Below, one piece after another: positions 7,489 to 12,680 of a stretch of 21,137 nt of DNA. The position numbers and the translations under genes are program-made. The DNA is from a virus. Within the stretch, counting starts at the first letter, position 1; each line of letters begins with the position of its first letter. The notes beneath the pieces were generated by a model. It saw only the letters and a list, made by a program, of their open reading frames with translations, ran no database searches and had not been told where the DNA came from. The DNA lies in IMG/VR virus record IMGVR_UViG_3300042484_000680, positions 1-21,137 of that record. One strand, given 5' to 3'.

Positions 7489-7709
7489 TTCATTCTTTGA
7501 TTGACCAGTTCTAATCTAGTTTCCAATTCCCTTACACGGTTAGCCAATCTATTGTAGTTACGCTGTAGCAGTTCCAACTGTGCGTACACTCTCTGTATGT
7601 CAGGCGTAAGATCGGGCGTCTTTTTATCATGCGAAGTTGATCCCACGGGACTGCTAGTGGCTCCGGCATCGTCGGGGTTGGAGTATTGTGTGCTTATACT
7701 TGGATTCAT
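7485..7709 (-). CDS. small coiled-coil protein
   Basis: 74 residues. A low-complexity Ser/Thr/Pro/Asp N-terminal half is followed by a heptad-rich helix from about residue 36 to the end (VYAQLELLQRNYNRLANR, then VRELETRLELVNQRMN), which predicts a two-stranded coiled coil. Its ATG overlaps the stop of the upstream gene (ATGA at 7706-7709). It ends convergently with the GNAT-like gene, both stops sharing TTAA. Late-phage coiled-coil proteins of this size are often virion or assembly components, but nothing here proves that. Confidence 0.7.
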   Translation of the reverse strand: MNPSISTQYSNPDDAGATSSPVGSTSHDKKTPDLTPDIQRVYAQLELLQRNYNRLANRVRELETRLELVNQRMN

Positions 7710-7924
7710 ATAGTAGTTATCTGTAATTCACTGGTGGGATAAAATAATATCAACTTGGTTAGATCTCGATCTGCTATTACTATGTCAGTGTCCGTGATTC
7801 TCACATAGTCAATGCCCAATCCAGCCAAGTCCACTAGCCAACACTCCCTATTGAGTTCTCCCACTATGTAGCCCAGGGGTTTGAGCCTATCATCAATGCC
7901 AAATTCAATATGTATGCAGGGCAT
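7706..7924 (-). CDS. conserved phage hypothetical protein
   Basis: 72 residues (MPCIHIEFGIDDRLKPLG..., acidic, beta-rich, with VDLAGLGIDYVRITDTDIV in the middle). It is the first gene of a two-gene minus-strand unit with the coiled-coil gene, overlapping it by ATGA. There is no Shine-Dalgarno. Instead TTAAATATA lies only 3 bases before ATG, an arrangement seen again before 9076, so the message may be leaderless. No recognisable domain; function unknown. Confidence 0.7.
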   Translation of the reverse strand: MPCIHIEFGIDDRLKPLGYIVGELNRECWLVDLAGLGIDYVRITDTDIVIADRDLTKLILFYPTSELQITTI

Positions 7925-7963
7925 GTGTATATTTAACTAAGTATGTAACTAAAAGGAAAACCC

Positions 7964-8194
7964 ATGTTTATTACCCTAACCAATATTGCACCAGCACACA
8001 AGGACAAGAAAGTTGTGCTAAACGGCGACATCATTGTGAGCATGTTCACTGCCACAGTGACCAGAGAAGCTGTTGAAGATGAAGCGGCTGTAGTTGAAGA
8101 CGTTACATTTATCCATTGCCCACCACACGGCACTTGGGAAGTGAAAGAAAGCATGAGCTATATTACTAGGCTACTAAACGGAGATGCGGCTTAA
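7964..8194 (+). CDS. conserved small phage protein (MFITLTN type)
   Basis: 76 residues. The opening MFITLTNIAPAHKDKKVVLN and the later VTFIHCPPHGTWEVKES are features I recognise from a conserved but uncharacterised small protein of T4-like marine phages, where the gene also lies among late or structural genes. The ribosome-binding site AAAAGGAAA is about 7 bases before ATG. No exact late box precedes it; TATATTTAA at 7928-7936 is at the comparable distance and may serve both directions. The 3' end overlaps the convergent gene 8166-8333 by 29 bases. Confidence 0.75.
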   Translation: MFITLTNIAPAHKDKKVVLNGDIIVSMFTATVTREAVEDEAAVVEDVTFIHCPPHGTWEVKESMSYITRLLNGDAA

Positions 8195-8333
8195 TCTCTT
8201 GTGGAGGGGGTATGGTGTACTCATCGTCAACGCCACGTAGTGTACCGCCCCACATAGCTCTATATGTTTCTGCGCAGGCCAATATGTAAAACTTATACTC
8301 ATTGCCCTTGGTAGTGGTCAAGACATAGTGCAT
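8166..8333 (-). CDS. small late protein (55 aa)
   Basis: A 55-residue frame, MHYVLTTTKGNEYKFYILA then CAETYRAMWGGTLRGVDDEY and a proline-rich tail. It is short, but support is strong: an exact TATAAATA late box at 8360-8367 on the same strand, a predicted start near 8354, and AAGGGGAAC placed 4 bases before ATG. It overlaps the 3' end of the convergent gene 7964-8194 by 29 bases, so the two late messages are antisense at their ends. No domain recognised. Confidence 0.75.
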   Translation of the reverse strand: MHYVLTTTKGNEYKFYILACAETYRAMWGGTLRGVDDEYTIPPPQEIKPHLRLVA

Positions 8334-8359
8334 GGCGTTCCCCTTAAATTGTGTAGTAA

Positions 8360-8367
8360 TATTTATA
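8360..8367 (-). promoter_or_regulatory. late promoter TATAAATA (minus strand)
   Basis: TATTTATA on the plus strand. Lies between the stop of gene 8379-8585 and the well-placed ribosome-binding site of gene 8166-8333, with a leader of about 20 bases. Confidence 0.8.
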
Positions 8368-8378
8368 TTACAAGTATA

Positions 8379-8585
8379 TTACATGCCAGTGGATAAGTCA
8401 ACTGTTTCATCCACATAATGGCAACAGGTGCCCAAACGTAGTACAAACTCAGTAAGCACTGATCCCTCTGGTACCCAAAAACGAGTGCGGTTTAGGTGTA
8501 CTTCAAAACGTAGCTTGTGATGGTCAATAAAGTTGAACACATCGCCAATGCGTGGATCTGCTGTTAGTACGTAGTAGTGTCTCAT
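8379..8585 (-). CDS. hypothetical protein
   Basis: 68 residues (MRHYYVLTADPRIGDVFNF..., ending HYVDETVDLSTGM), with mixed alpha/beta character and no motif recognised. Its ATG overlaps the stop of the upstream gene (ATGA at 8582-8585), so it depends on translation of that gene. The next gene downstream has its own late promoter starting 12 bases after this stop. Confidence 0.7.
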   Translation of the reverse strand: MRHYYVLTADPRIGDVFNFIDHHKLRFEVHLNRTRFWVPEGSVLTEFVLRLGTCCHYVDETVDLSTGM

Positions 8586-9076
8586 AATAAGGGTATGTGT
8601 AGATTCATTCCGTCAATGTAAAAATCAGCTTGTGCTACCCCTGGAGGTACGAGGGCAGTCAGTTGCTCAACAACGGGAGCAATTTCCCCGGGATAGTTGT
8701 GGTAGTAGTATTCCATGATCAACTGACCCCGCCAAGTGATATCTTTAAAGAACTTAGCATCTTGAATCATGGTATTGTATTCTGGGGTGGGGTTATTACA
8801 AGCTAGATGTAGGACCTTAATGGGCTGTGCATTATCAAGTATTCGTTGAAGATCCCCACGTGCTAGTTCTAGTTCAGTTATGTCCAGCATTTTGAAATCA
8901 ACAAAGATGATGTCGTCCCAGTTAATATCATGTTCTCTTGGTATATAACGATCTCGATCTTGGCAATGGCGATAATGGCCCATTACATGGCCAGCTCTAT
9001 AAGTACCAAAATCAAAAACTACGCTGTGTTCTCTTGGTATTATTTGAAGGTTATGTTTGTGTCTATTTGGATCCAT
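8582..9076 (-). CDS. hypothetical protein with repeated IPREH motif
   Basis: 164 residues. The pentapeptide IPREH occurs twice (residues about 13-17 and 45-49), the second before NWDDIIFVDFKMLD. A histidine/tyrosine-rich stretch (MGHYRHCQDRDRY) lies between, and the C-terminal third contains MEYYYHNYPGEIAPVVEQL. No known domain is recognised. There is no Shine-Dalgarno; TTAAATATA sits 2 bases before ATG, as at 7924, so a leaderless late transcript is possible. Repeat element R1 lies just upstream. It overlaps the following gene by ATGA. Confidence 0.7.
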   Translation of the reverse strand: MDPNRHKHNLQIIPREHSVVFDFGTYRAGHVMGHYRHCQDRDRYIPREHDINWDDIIFVDFKMLDITELELARGDLQRILDNAQPIKVLHLACNNPTPEYNTMIQDAKFFKDITWRGQLIMEYYYHNYPGEIAPVVEQLTALVPPGVAQADFYIDGMNLHIPLL

Positions 9077-9160
9077 ACTATATTTAATTCATACACAAGA
9101 GCCCAGGGGGAATGTTGGACGATACTCTACACGCGAAGCGTCAGCGCAAAAAATTTTTGC
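9077..9160 (-). repeat. intergenic repeat R1 (TTTTTTGCGC element)
   Basis: First of three related upstream regions. On the minus strand it carries TTTTTTGCGC (9144-9153), then a C-rich run (CCCCCTGGGC) and an AT box (TTAAATATA) just before ATG 9076. The segment GCAAAAATTTTTTGC at 9146-9160 is nearly palindromic. Confidence 0.45.
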
Positions 9161-9208
9161 AAGTGTGCGCCTTTTGGGTAGGATTGTAATTACTGTGTTC
9201 ACTGTATC

Positions 9209-9307
9209 TTACTGTGTAGTCACTGTGGTTAATGAGTAGAGTATGAGTTCCAGTATGATTTGAATATCTACAAAATCTAGTGGCTTTGGTGTCAAAGGTA
9301 CTTGCAT
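9209..9307 (-). CDS. possible small hydrophobic peptide (32 aa)
   Basis: Frame MQVPLTPKPLDFVDIQIIL continuing ELILYSLTTVTTQ, then TAA. The C-terminal half is hydrophobic enough for one short membrane helix. It is supported mainly by position: repeat R2 sits before it as R3 sits before the clear gene at 9561, with nearly the same distance from the shared TTCGGCA core to ATG (11 versus 13 bases). There is no Shine-Dalgarno. It may not be a real gene. Confidence 0.3.
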   Translation of the reverse strand: MQVPLTPKPLDFVDIQIILELILYSLTTVTTQ

Positions 9308-9367
9308 GGTTTAATAACGTGCCGAACGGGGTATACAGGGTAAAAAAAATTCTGCGCAAAAAAATTG
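9308..9367 (-). repeat. intergenic repeat R2 (TTTTTTGCGC element)
   Basis: On the minus strand: TTTTTTTGCGC (9354-9364), a T-rich run, then ACCCCGTTCGGCACG followed by TATTAAA close to ATG 9307. The core ACCCCxTTCGGCAxG matches R3 at nearly every position. Confidence 0.55.
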
Positions 9368-9375
9368 CACACACA

Positions 9376-9561
9376 TCATACAGTACCCATGAAGTTTTCT
9401 ATACAGTAGCAAGCAATGGCCAGTATCATACAGACTACAATCCAAGCATACTTACTGATGGTGCTTTCAGCTTCCGGTACAGCATAGTAAGCATCAAGGT
9501 CTGGATCGTAGCGATAGGCTCTTCCACGGATTATTTCGGTTTGATTATCATGTGCGTTCAT
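9376..9561 (-). CDS. small single-pass membrane protein
   Basis: 61 residues from ATG 9561 (a longer open frame to 9615 would run through repeat R3, so the later start is preferred). A polar N-terminal part (MNAHDNQTEIIRGRAYRYDP, residues 1-20) is followed by one clear C-terminal transmembrane helix (YAWIVVCMILAIACYC, about 39-54) and a short tail. This is the look of a tail-anchored inner-membrane protein, and marine T4-like phages often carry such genes among late genes. It has no Shine-Dalgarno; TATATA lies 7 bases before ATG. Function unknown. Confidence 0.6.
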   Translation of the reverse strand: MNAHDNQTEIIRGRAYRYDPDLDAYYAVPEAESTISKYAWIVVCMILAIACYCIENFMGTV

Positions 9562-9620
9562 ACTAGTATATAGCATGCCGAAAGGGGTCTTGGGACTAAT
9601 TTCGATACCGCGCAAAAAAT
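9562..9620 (-). repeat. intergenic repeat R3 (TTTTTTGCGC element)
   Basis: On the minus strand: ATTTTTTGCGC (9610-9620), then ACCCCTTTCGGCATG and TATATA just before ATG 9561. Same order and spacing as R2, which argues for a regulatory unit rather than chance. Confidence 0.55.
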
Positions 9621-9701
9621 AGTGTACAAGTACTTAGAGTTTTGGTGGGGGGTTTTGCACATATGGGTCGTTTTTAGCGGGGGAATTTTAAGACGTTTGC
9701 G

Positions 9702-9730
9702 CTGTTGTTTTTTCGCAACAGTTTTGTTTG
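9702..9730 (+). terminator. possible rightward terminator hairpin
   Basis: CTGTTG pairs with CAACAG across an 8-base loop and is followed by TTTTGTTTG. The stem is short and no plus-strand gene ends nearby, so it may instead block rightward read-through into the early block. Confidence 0.4.
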
Positions 9731-9776
9731 TATAGCCCCCGACCCCTATAATCTTTTCTTAATCGTAACCACCACC

Positions 9777-9812
9777 GCCAAAAAGAAACCTCCGAACATT
9801 TCTATCCGGAGG
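9777..9812 (-). terminator. terminator of the leftmost early transcript
   Basis: On the minus strand CCTCCG (9807-9812) pairs with CGGAGG (9789-9794) around a 12-base loop, followed by TTTCTTTTTGG. It lies 40 bases past the stop of gene 9852-10172, the last gene of the early block. Confidence 0.65.
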
Positions 9813-9851
9813 AACGGGAGACTCAGGCGTGTTGCAGAGTCGCTGGCGTTT

Positions 9852-10172
9852 TTAATCTAGTCGACTGCAACCGTATGCACGGAGTCCCAGTGCCTGTAGG
9901 TATGCGGCGTAGGCCTCAGCGCCCGCTTCCTTTACGCTGATGCTCTGCGTGGGCACGCCAGCTGGATCCCACATGGTCAAGCACTTGGGCTTGTAGTCCT
10001 TACGGAAGCCAGCGGCCAATAGCTCTTTGGCCTGAGCACTATTAGTCCTATCCACGTACACCTCAACCCAACCAAAGCCGCAAGCATCGCGCTCGCCTAT
10101 GCGTTGATACATGGCCAAGCCCGCTTGCTCTGCTAGGGCCTTGCCCTTAACAATCTCTTGTGCTGTAATCAT
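9852..10172 (-). CDS. conserved early phage protein
   Basis: 106 residues (MITAQEIVKGKALAEQAGLA at the start, then DACGFGWVEVYVDRTNSAQ, and MWDPAGVPTQSISVKEAGAEAY near the end, about residues 67-88). I recognise the pattern CGFxWV ... W(D/N)P ... KEAGAxAY from a conserved uncharacterised family in T4-like marine phages. It has its own early promoter (10203-10231) and the shared leader, with AAAAGGAGC upstream of ATG. Last gene of the early block, followed by a terminator. Confidence 0.8.
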   Translation of the reverse strand: MITAQEIVKGKALAEQAGLAMYQRIGERDACGFGWVEVYVDRTNSAQAKELLAAGFRKDYKPKCLTMWDPAGVPTQSISVKEAGAEAYAAYLQALGLRAYGCSRLD

Positions 10173-10202
10173 CTATCGCTCCTTTTGTTTAACTTAGCCT
10201 AT

Positions 10203-10231
10203 AGTATAGCACCAGTTCACCAATATGTCAA
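10203..10231 (-). promoter_or_regulatory. early sigma-70 promoter P1
   Basis: TTGACA (10226-10231), 17-bp spacer, TATACT (10203-10208), then the shared leader. The -35 contains the TGA stop of gene 10228-10485. Confidence 0.85.
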
Positions 10232-10485
10232 CTCAATACCACTACACGGCGTAGGGTTTCATCACGGATCTCTTCACCCGTTTCCTCATCAAACTCCACA
10301 TCGTACTGCTCTTCCATCAACTTGTCCATACGGTGGTAGTCACTGTATACCACACTGCCCACATCCACACGGCTCAACTTGGGAGCCACTTCTGTGCGCC
10401 AGTGGTCGCCATAGTTATAGGCAAAGTGTACGTCTGCTTCGGGATTCATCTCTGCCAACATCTCAATCAGTTCTTTAACTTGCAC
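10228..10485 (-). CDS. conserved early phage protein (FAYNYGDHWRT type)
   Basis: 85 residues: an N-terminal helix (MQVKELIEMLAEMNPEADV) followed by HFAYNYGDHWRTEVAPKLS and an acidic C-terminal part (EEQYDVEFDEETGEEIRDE). The GDHWRT segment is one I associate with a conserved uncharacterised protein of marine myoviruses. It has its own promoter at 10516-10544 and the standard leader. Its TGA stop is inside the -35 box of promoter P1, so its end and the next transcription unit are physically interlocked. Confidence 0.8.
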   Translation of the reverse strand: MQVKELIEMLAEMNPEADVHFAYNYGDHWRTEVAPKLSRVDVGSVVYSDYHRMDKLMEEQYDVEFDEETGEEIRDETLRRVVVLS

Positions 10486-10515
10486 AGCTCGCTCCTTTTG
10501 TTTAACTTAGCCTAT

Positions 10516-10544
10516 AGTATAGCACCATCTCACCAAAATGTCAA
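10516..10544 (-). promoter_or_regulatory. early sigma-70 promoter P2
   Basis: TTGACA (10539-10544), 17-bp spacer, TATACT (10516-10521), shared leader. The -35 contains the TGA stop of gene 10541-10735. Confidence 0.85.
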
Positions 10545-10735
10545 CTGATATCTACCACCCATTGTAGGCAATTGTTGTAAAAATTGTACTCGGCTCTGAG
10601 GCTGTCGCCGGGGAAGAATGGGTTGCTTACTATAGCATATGGAGCATCATCGTGATCCATCTTGAAGCTGTGAACATCCACTTCCCAGTTGCCTAGGTCT
10701 TGGGCAATGCCCGAATCAATAAAGTGTACGTTCAT
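10541..10735 (-). CDS. early hypothetical protein
   Basis: 64 residues (MNVHFIDSGIAQDLGNWEVD, later FFPGDSLRAEYNFYNNCLQW), acidic and aromatic, with no recognised motif. Its ATG overlaps the stop of the upstream gene (ATGA at 10732-10735), and its own stop lies in the -35 box of P2. It is third in the operon started by P3. Confidence 0.75.
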   Translation of the reverse strand: MNVHFIDSGIAQDLGNWEVDVHSFKMDHDDAPYAIVSNPFFPGDSLRAEYNFYNNCLQWVVDIS

Positions 10736-11106
10736 ACCCAGCTCTCCACCATTGGTATGGGCTTCTTCAAGACTCGTTTCACAAAGTCTTCGGGCTCATC
10801 ATCACAGCGTACTAACACGAATCCCATGCTCTCTACCAAGTCCACCTCACACACTTGGAGATCAATGTTAGCGGCTTCAAAGGCCACATTCATCTTGCTC
10901 AGTGCATACTTGACGCCTGCTTGGAAGGCCTCGTACTCGTGACTGCCTGTTTCTTCAAAGTCAAACTCTGTTTCCATAACATGAGCAAACTCTTGTCCAT
11001 CTGCTACGATGAACTTGTTGATCTTTTTCCAGTTGCTTTGCTTCTCACTGTCAAAGTGATCACAGCATTCGTTGATATCAAATGAGGCAAAATTGTCGTA
11101 GTTCAT
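10732..11106 (-). CDS. early hypothetical acidic protein
   Basis: 124 residues, strongly acidic (CCDHFDSEKQSNWKK, then METEFDFEETGSHEYEAFQ, CDDEPEDFVKRV). No membrane segment or catalytic motif is recognisable. Such acidic early proteins can act as DNA mimics or host-protein binders, but this is only a possibility. AAGGAGCCCTT precedes ATG; it is the second gene of the three-gene unit 11391-10541. Confidence 0.75.
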   Translation of the reverse strand: MNYDNFASFDINECCDHFDSEKQSNWKKINKFIVADGQEFAHVMETEFDFEETGSHEYEAFQAGVKYALSKMNVAFEAANIDLQVCEVDLVESMGFVLVRCDDEPEDFVKRVLKKPIPMVESWV

Positions 11107-11115
11107 AAGGGCTCC

Positions 11116-11391
11116 TTAAGCGGCTTCTAACATGTTAGCGGGAACACGCCACATACCTGCTGGGGTACGGACTGTTACATACTTAATGGCGATCTTAGTG
11201 ACATCGCCAACCATTGTCTGGCCAGTCTTGCTGGATGTGAACTTGACCATTTGACCTGGCTTGATCGAGTTCTTTACGTTTCGGGTCAGTTGGGATCTGT
11301 TCCACTTGACCGCATCAATCATGCTGGCTAGCTCTACGTTGGTCCATGTACCAAACATGATTGCACTATTAACTTCCTGGATTGTTTTCAT
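11116..11391 (-). CDS. conserved early phage protein with SH3-like C-terminus
   Basis: 91 residues. An N-terminal helical half (MKTIQEVNSAIMFGTWTNVE, then MIDAVKWNRSQLTRNVKNS) is followed by a beta-barrel-like half starting KPGQMVKFTSSKTGQTM and ending VRTPAGMWRVPANMLEAA. The 'GxxVKF ... G ... VxVRT..G.WRVP' pattern suggests an SH3/KOW-like nucleic-acid or protein binding fold. First gene after promoter P3 with the standard leader. Similar proteins occur in marine myoviruses without assigned function. Confidence 0.75.
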   Translation of the reverse strand: MKTIQEVNSAIMFGTWTNVELASMIDAVKWNRSQLTRNVKNSIKPGQMVKFTSSKTGQTMVGDVTKIAIKYVTVRTPAGMWRVPANMLEAA

Positions 11392-11421
11392 CGCTCGCTC
11401 CTTTTGTTTAACTTAACCTAT

Positions 11422-11450
11422 AGTATAGCGTCACTTTGTCGAATTGTCAA
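11422..11450 (-). promoter_or_regulatory. early sigma-70 promoter P3
   Basis: TTGACA (11445-11450), 17-bp spacer, TATACT (11422-11427), shared leader. The -35 and most of the spacer are coding sequence of gene 11431-11598 (GTT GAC read as Val-Asp). Confidence 0.85.
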
Positions 11451-11598
11451 CCGATTTCATTGCTTCTACTCCCCACCACATGATCAGCAGGCCAAAGAAG
11501 GCGTACCAAAGGATGGCGCTAATGGGAGCGGCATCATCTGCTCCTACAGCACTGGCCACCAGGACAAAGCCCAGCAACAGTCTCAACGAACCCTTCAT
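11431..11598 (-). CDS. small inner-membrane protein (two helices)
   Basis: 55 residues from ATG 11598, chosen because it forms an ATGA overlap with the preceding gene and has GGGAG upstream. A longer open frame to 11646 would sit wholly inside that gene. Two hydrophobic stretches are visible: LRLLLGFVLVASAVG (about residues 5-19) and SAILWYAFFGLLIMWWG (about 27-43). The first may be a signal anchor. Its last six codons (V-D-N-S-T-K) overlap promoter P3. Small early membrane proteins in phages often act on superinfection exclusion or envelope proteins; this is inference. Confidence 0.7.
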   Translation of the reverse strand: MKGSLRLLLGFVLVASAVGADDAAPISAILWYAFFGLLIMWWGVEAMKSVDNSTK

Positions 11599-11972
11599 AC
11601 AGTCTCCCGACGAAAGTAACCATATGGCAGGCCAATCAAGTAGCACAAGTACTCGTCATCACCGTTGCTACCTTCTGCTTCGTGTATCCAACGCAGGGCC
11701 ATCTCACGAGTCTTAGCACCCGTTTGCTGTAGGCTAAGGATCCGCATTTCAAAGTCGTGTTGGGCACGCTCTTCAGATTCTTTACGGATGCGATCTTCTT
11801 CGGCAATGGTCACGCTCAACTGGAAGAACTCACGCTCAAAGTCTTCTTCTGTCCAGGCGCTTGTATCAATACCACGTGGGCGAACGCCGTAGGCATCCTT
11901 GTACATGTCCCAGTAGGTGCAAGCATACTGCTCCAACACTGTCATCTCTTCCCACGTTTTGAAATCTTCCAT
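11595..11972 (-). CDS. early hypothetical protein
   Basis: 125 residues, rich in charged residues and aromatic pairs (MEDFKTWEEMTVLEQYACTY, later FFQLSVTIAEEDRIRKESEE, about residues 50-69). A probable long helix covers 60-90. No motif recognised. It is first after promoter P4, ATTGCCGCTCC giving GGAGCGGCA before ATG, and it is coupled to the small membrane protein by ATGA. Confidence 0.75.
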   Translation of the reverse strand: MEDFKTWEEMTVLEQYACTYWDMYKDAYGVRPRGIDTSAWTEEDFEREFFQLSVTIAEEDRIRKESEERAQHDFEMRILSLQQTGAKTREMALRWIHEAEGSNGDDEYLCYLIGLPYGYFRRETV

Positions 11973-12001
11973 TGCCGCTCCTTTTGTTTAACTTAGCCTA
12001 T

Positions 12002-12030
12002 AGTATAGCACCGGTCAACCAAAATGTCAA
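12002..12030 (-). promoter_or_regulatory. early sigma-70 promoter P4
   Basis: TTGACA (12025-12030), 17-bp spacer, TATACT (12002-12007), shared leader. The -35 contains the TGA stop of gene 12027-12272. Confidence 0.85.
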
Positions 12031-12272
12031 CCTAATGCTTTGTATAACCCTACTAGCCCTATGGCTAATGATACGATGTTGACCATTGCCTGTGGCTTGT
12101 TCTTAACCCTAAAGGCCCATGTAAGGAACAAGACTGTACCCACAGCAAAGGTTAAGATGTTGTAGGGATATACAGCTGGGCCCATGGCATTGAGCACGTG
12201 GCCCGCTACAATGAAGCCTGCTCCGGACCATTGTAGGGATTCGTCTATTGTTCGTTGTGTTAACATGTTCAT
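12027..12272 (-). CDS. small multi-pass membrane protein
   Basis: 81 residues (or 79 if the third-codon ATG is used). Three hydrophobic helices: WSGAGFIVAGHVLNAMG (about 15-31), YNILTFAVGTVLFLTWAF (about 37-54) and MVNIVSLAIGLVGLYKAL (about 63-80). The repeated small-residue pattern and three-helix layout resemble SemiSWEET-like or other half-transporter folds, but identity cannot be claimed. Promoter P5 lies just upstream with a non-standard leader. Its TGA stop is in the -35 of P4. Confidence 0.7.
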   Translation of the reverse strand: MNMLTQRTIDESLQWSGAGFIVAGHVLNAMGPAVYPYNILTFAVGTVLFLTWAFRVKNKPQAMVNIVSLAIGLVGLYKALG

Positions 12273-12291
12273 TCGCTTTCTTAGTGTTTAT

Positions 12292-12320
12292 AGTATAGCA
12301 CCATCTGCTCGAAATGTCAA
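12292..12320 (-). promoter_or_regulatory. early sigma-70 promoter P5
   Basis: TTGACA (12315-12320), 17-bp spacer, TATACT (12292-12297). Leader differs from the shared one. A terminator ends directly before the -35. Confidence 0.85.
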
Positions 12321-12346
12321 CCAAAAAGATGTTGTATTTTTACAAC
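12321..12346 (-). terminator. terminator after tRNA gene
   Basis: On the minus strand GTTGTA (12341-12346) pairs with TACAAC (12331-12336) around a 4-base A loop, followed by ATCTTTTTGG. It ends the tRNA-containing transcript immediately before promoter P5. Confidence 0.7.
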
Positions 12347-12349
12347 GGT

Positions 12350-12427
12350 TGGTGGGCCCCCCGTGAGTCGAACACGGCACCAATGGATTATGAGTCCACT
12401 GCTCTAACCAACATGAGCTAGGGGCCC
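12350..12427 (-). tRNA. tRNA-Met(CAT), or Ile after C34 modification
   Basis: A complete cloverleaf on the minus strand. Acceptor stem GGGCCCC (12421-12427) pairs with GGGGCCC (12354-12360); discriminator A and CCA are encoded (12350-12353). The D arm is GCTC...GAGC, the anticodon loop CTCATAA reads CAT, and the T arm is CCGTG-TTCGACT-CACGG (12361-12377). It has none of the three consecutive G-C pairs in the anticodon stem typical of initiators, so it is elongator Met or the CAT-anticodon Ile tRNA; sequence alone cannot decide. It lies 6 bases after gene 12434-12622 and shares that transcript. Confidence 0.93.
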
Positions 12428-12433
12428 GGTAAT

Positions 12434-12622
12434 CTATTTAATACGTTCTATCTCAACAAGTTCGCCTTCTTGATCTTCTGCGTAGACTATGCACTCGACA
12501 TAGTAGTCAGTTAGATTAGCTTCTGCGATTGCCCGAGCTTCTTTCAAGCTCTTTGTGGTATCGATCAAGTCTTCGTGTCCATCTTCATCAACGGACCAAA
12601 CCTCGTACAATTCCCAGTTCAT
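12434..12622 (-). CDS. small early protein
   Basis: 62 residues (MNWELYEVWSVDEDGHEDLI, then KSLKEARAIAEANLTDYY, ending ELVEIERIK). Beta-strand, then one amphipathic helix, then beta, as in small alpha/beta domains. It begins downstream of the hairpin at 12641-12664 and has only a weak GAGAA ribosome-binding site. The tRNA gene follows after 6 bases. No known family recognised with confidence. Confidence 0.7.
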   Translation of the reverse strand: MNWELYEVWSVDEDGHEDLIDTTKSLKEARAIAEANLTDYYVECIVYAEDQEGELVEIERIK

Positions 12623-12640
12623 TTAGTTCTCTATAAGTTA

Positions 12641-12664
12641 AACAAGGGCACATAGGCCCTTGTT
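12641..12664 (-). terminator. intergenic hairpin, partial terminator or processing site
   Basis: Perfect 9-bp stem AACAAGGGC/GCCCTTGTT with a 6-base loop, followed on the minus strand only by TAACTTATAG. With no U-run it more likely attenuates or marks RNA processing between gene 12681-13034 and the downstream gene plus tRNA. Confidence 0.5.
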
Positions 12665-12680
12665 GGTTGTCACGCCAGGA

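Larger units (their letters stand above)
9616..9851. other. gene-free junction between late and early regions
   Basis: No convincing gene on either strand. It contains G/C runs (TGGGGGG near 9645-9652, CCCCCGACCCC near 9736-9746), the hairpin CTGTTG/CAACAG (9702-9707 with 9716-9721) followed on the plus strand by TTTTGTTTG, and the early-operon terminator at 9782-9812. It separates the minus-strand early block from the late genes. Confidence 0.6.

Noticed and set aside
9141-9374. 77-codon minus-strand frame through repeats R1 and R2
   Set aside because: Composition is unlike a protein (Thr/His/Asn-rich), it reads through both repeat elements, and it ignores the start position predicted by analogy with R3.
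9559-9660. 33-codon minus-strand frame ending ATGA at the membrane-protein start
   Set aside because: The overlap looks tempting, but the peptide reads across repeat R3, has no ribosome-binding site, and the same frame is not kept in R1 or R2.
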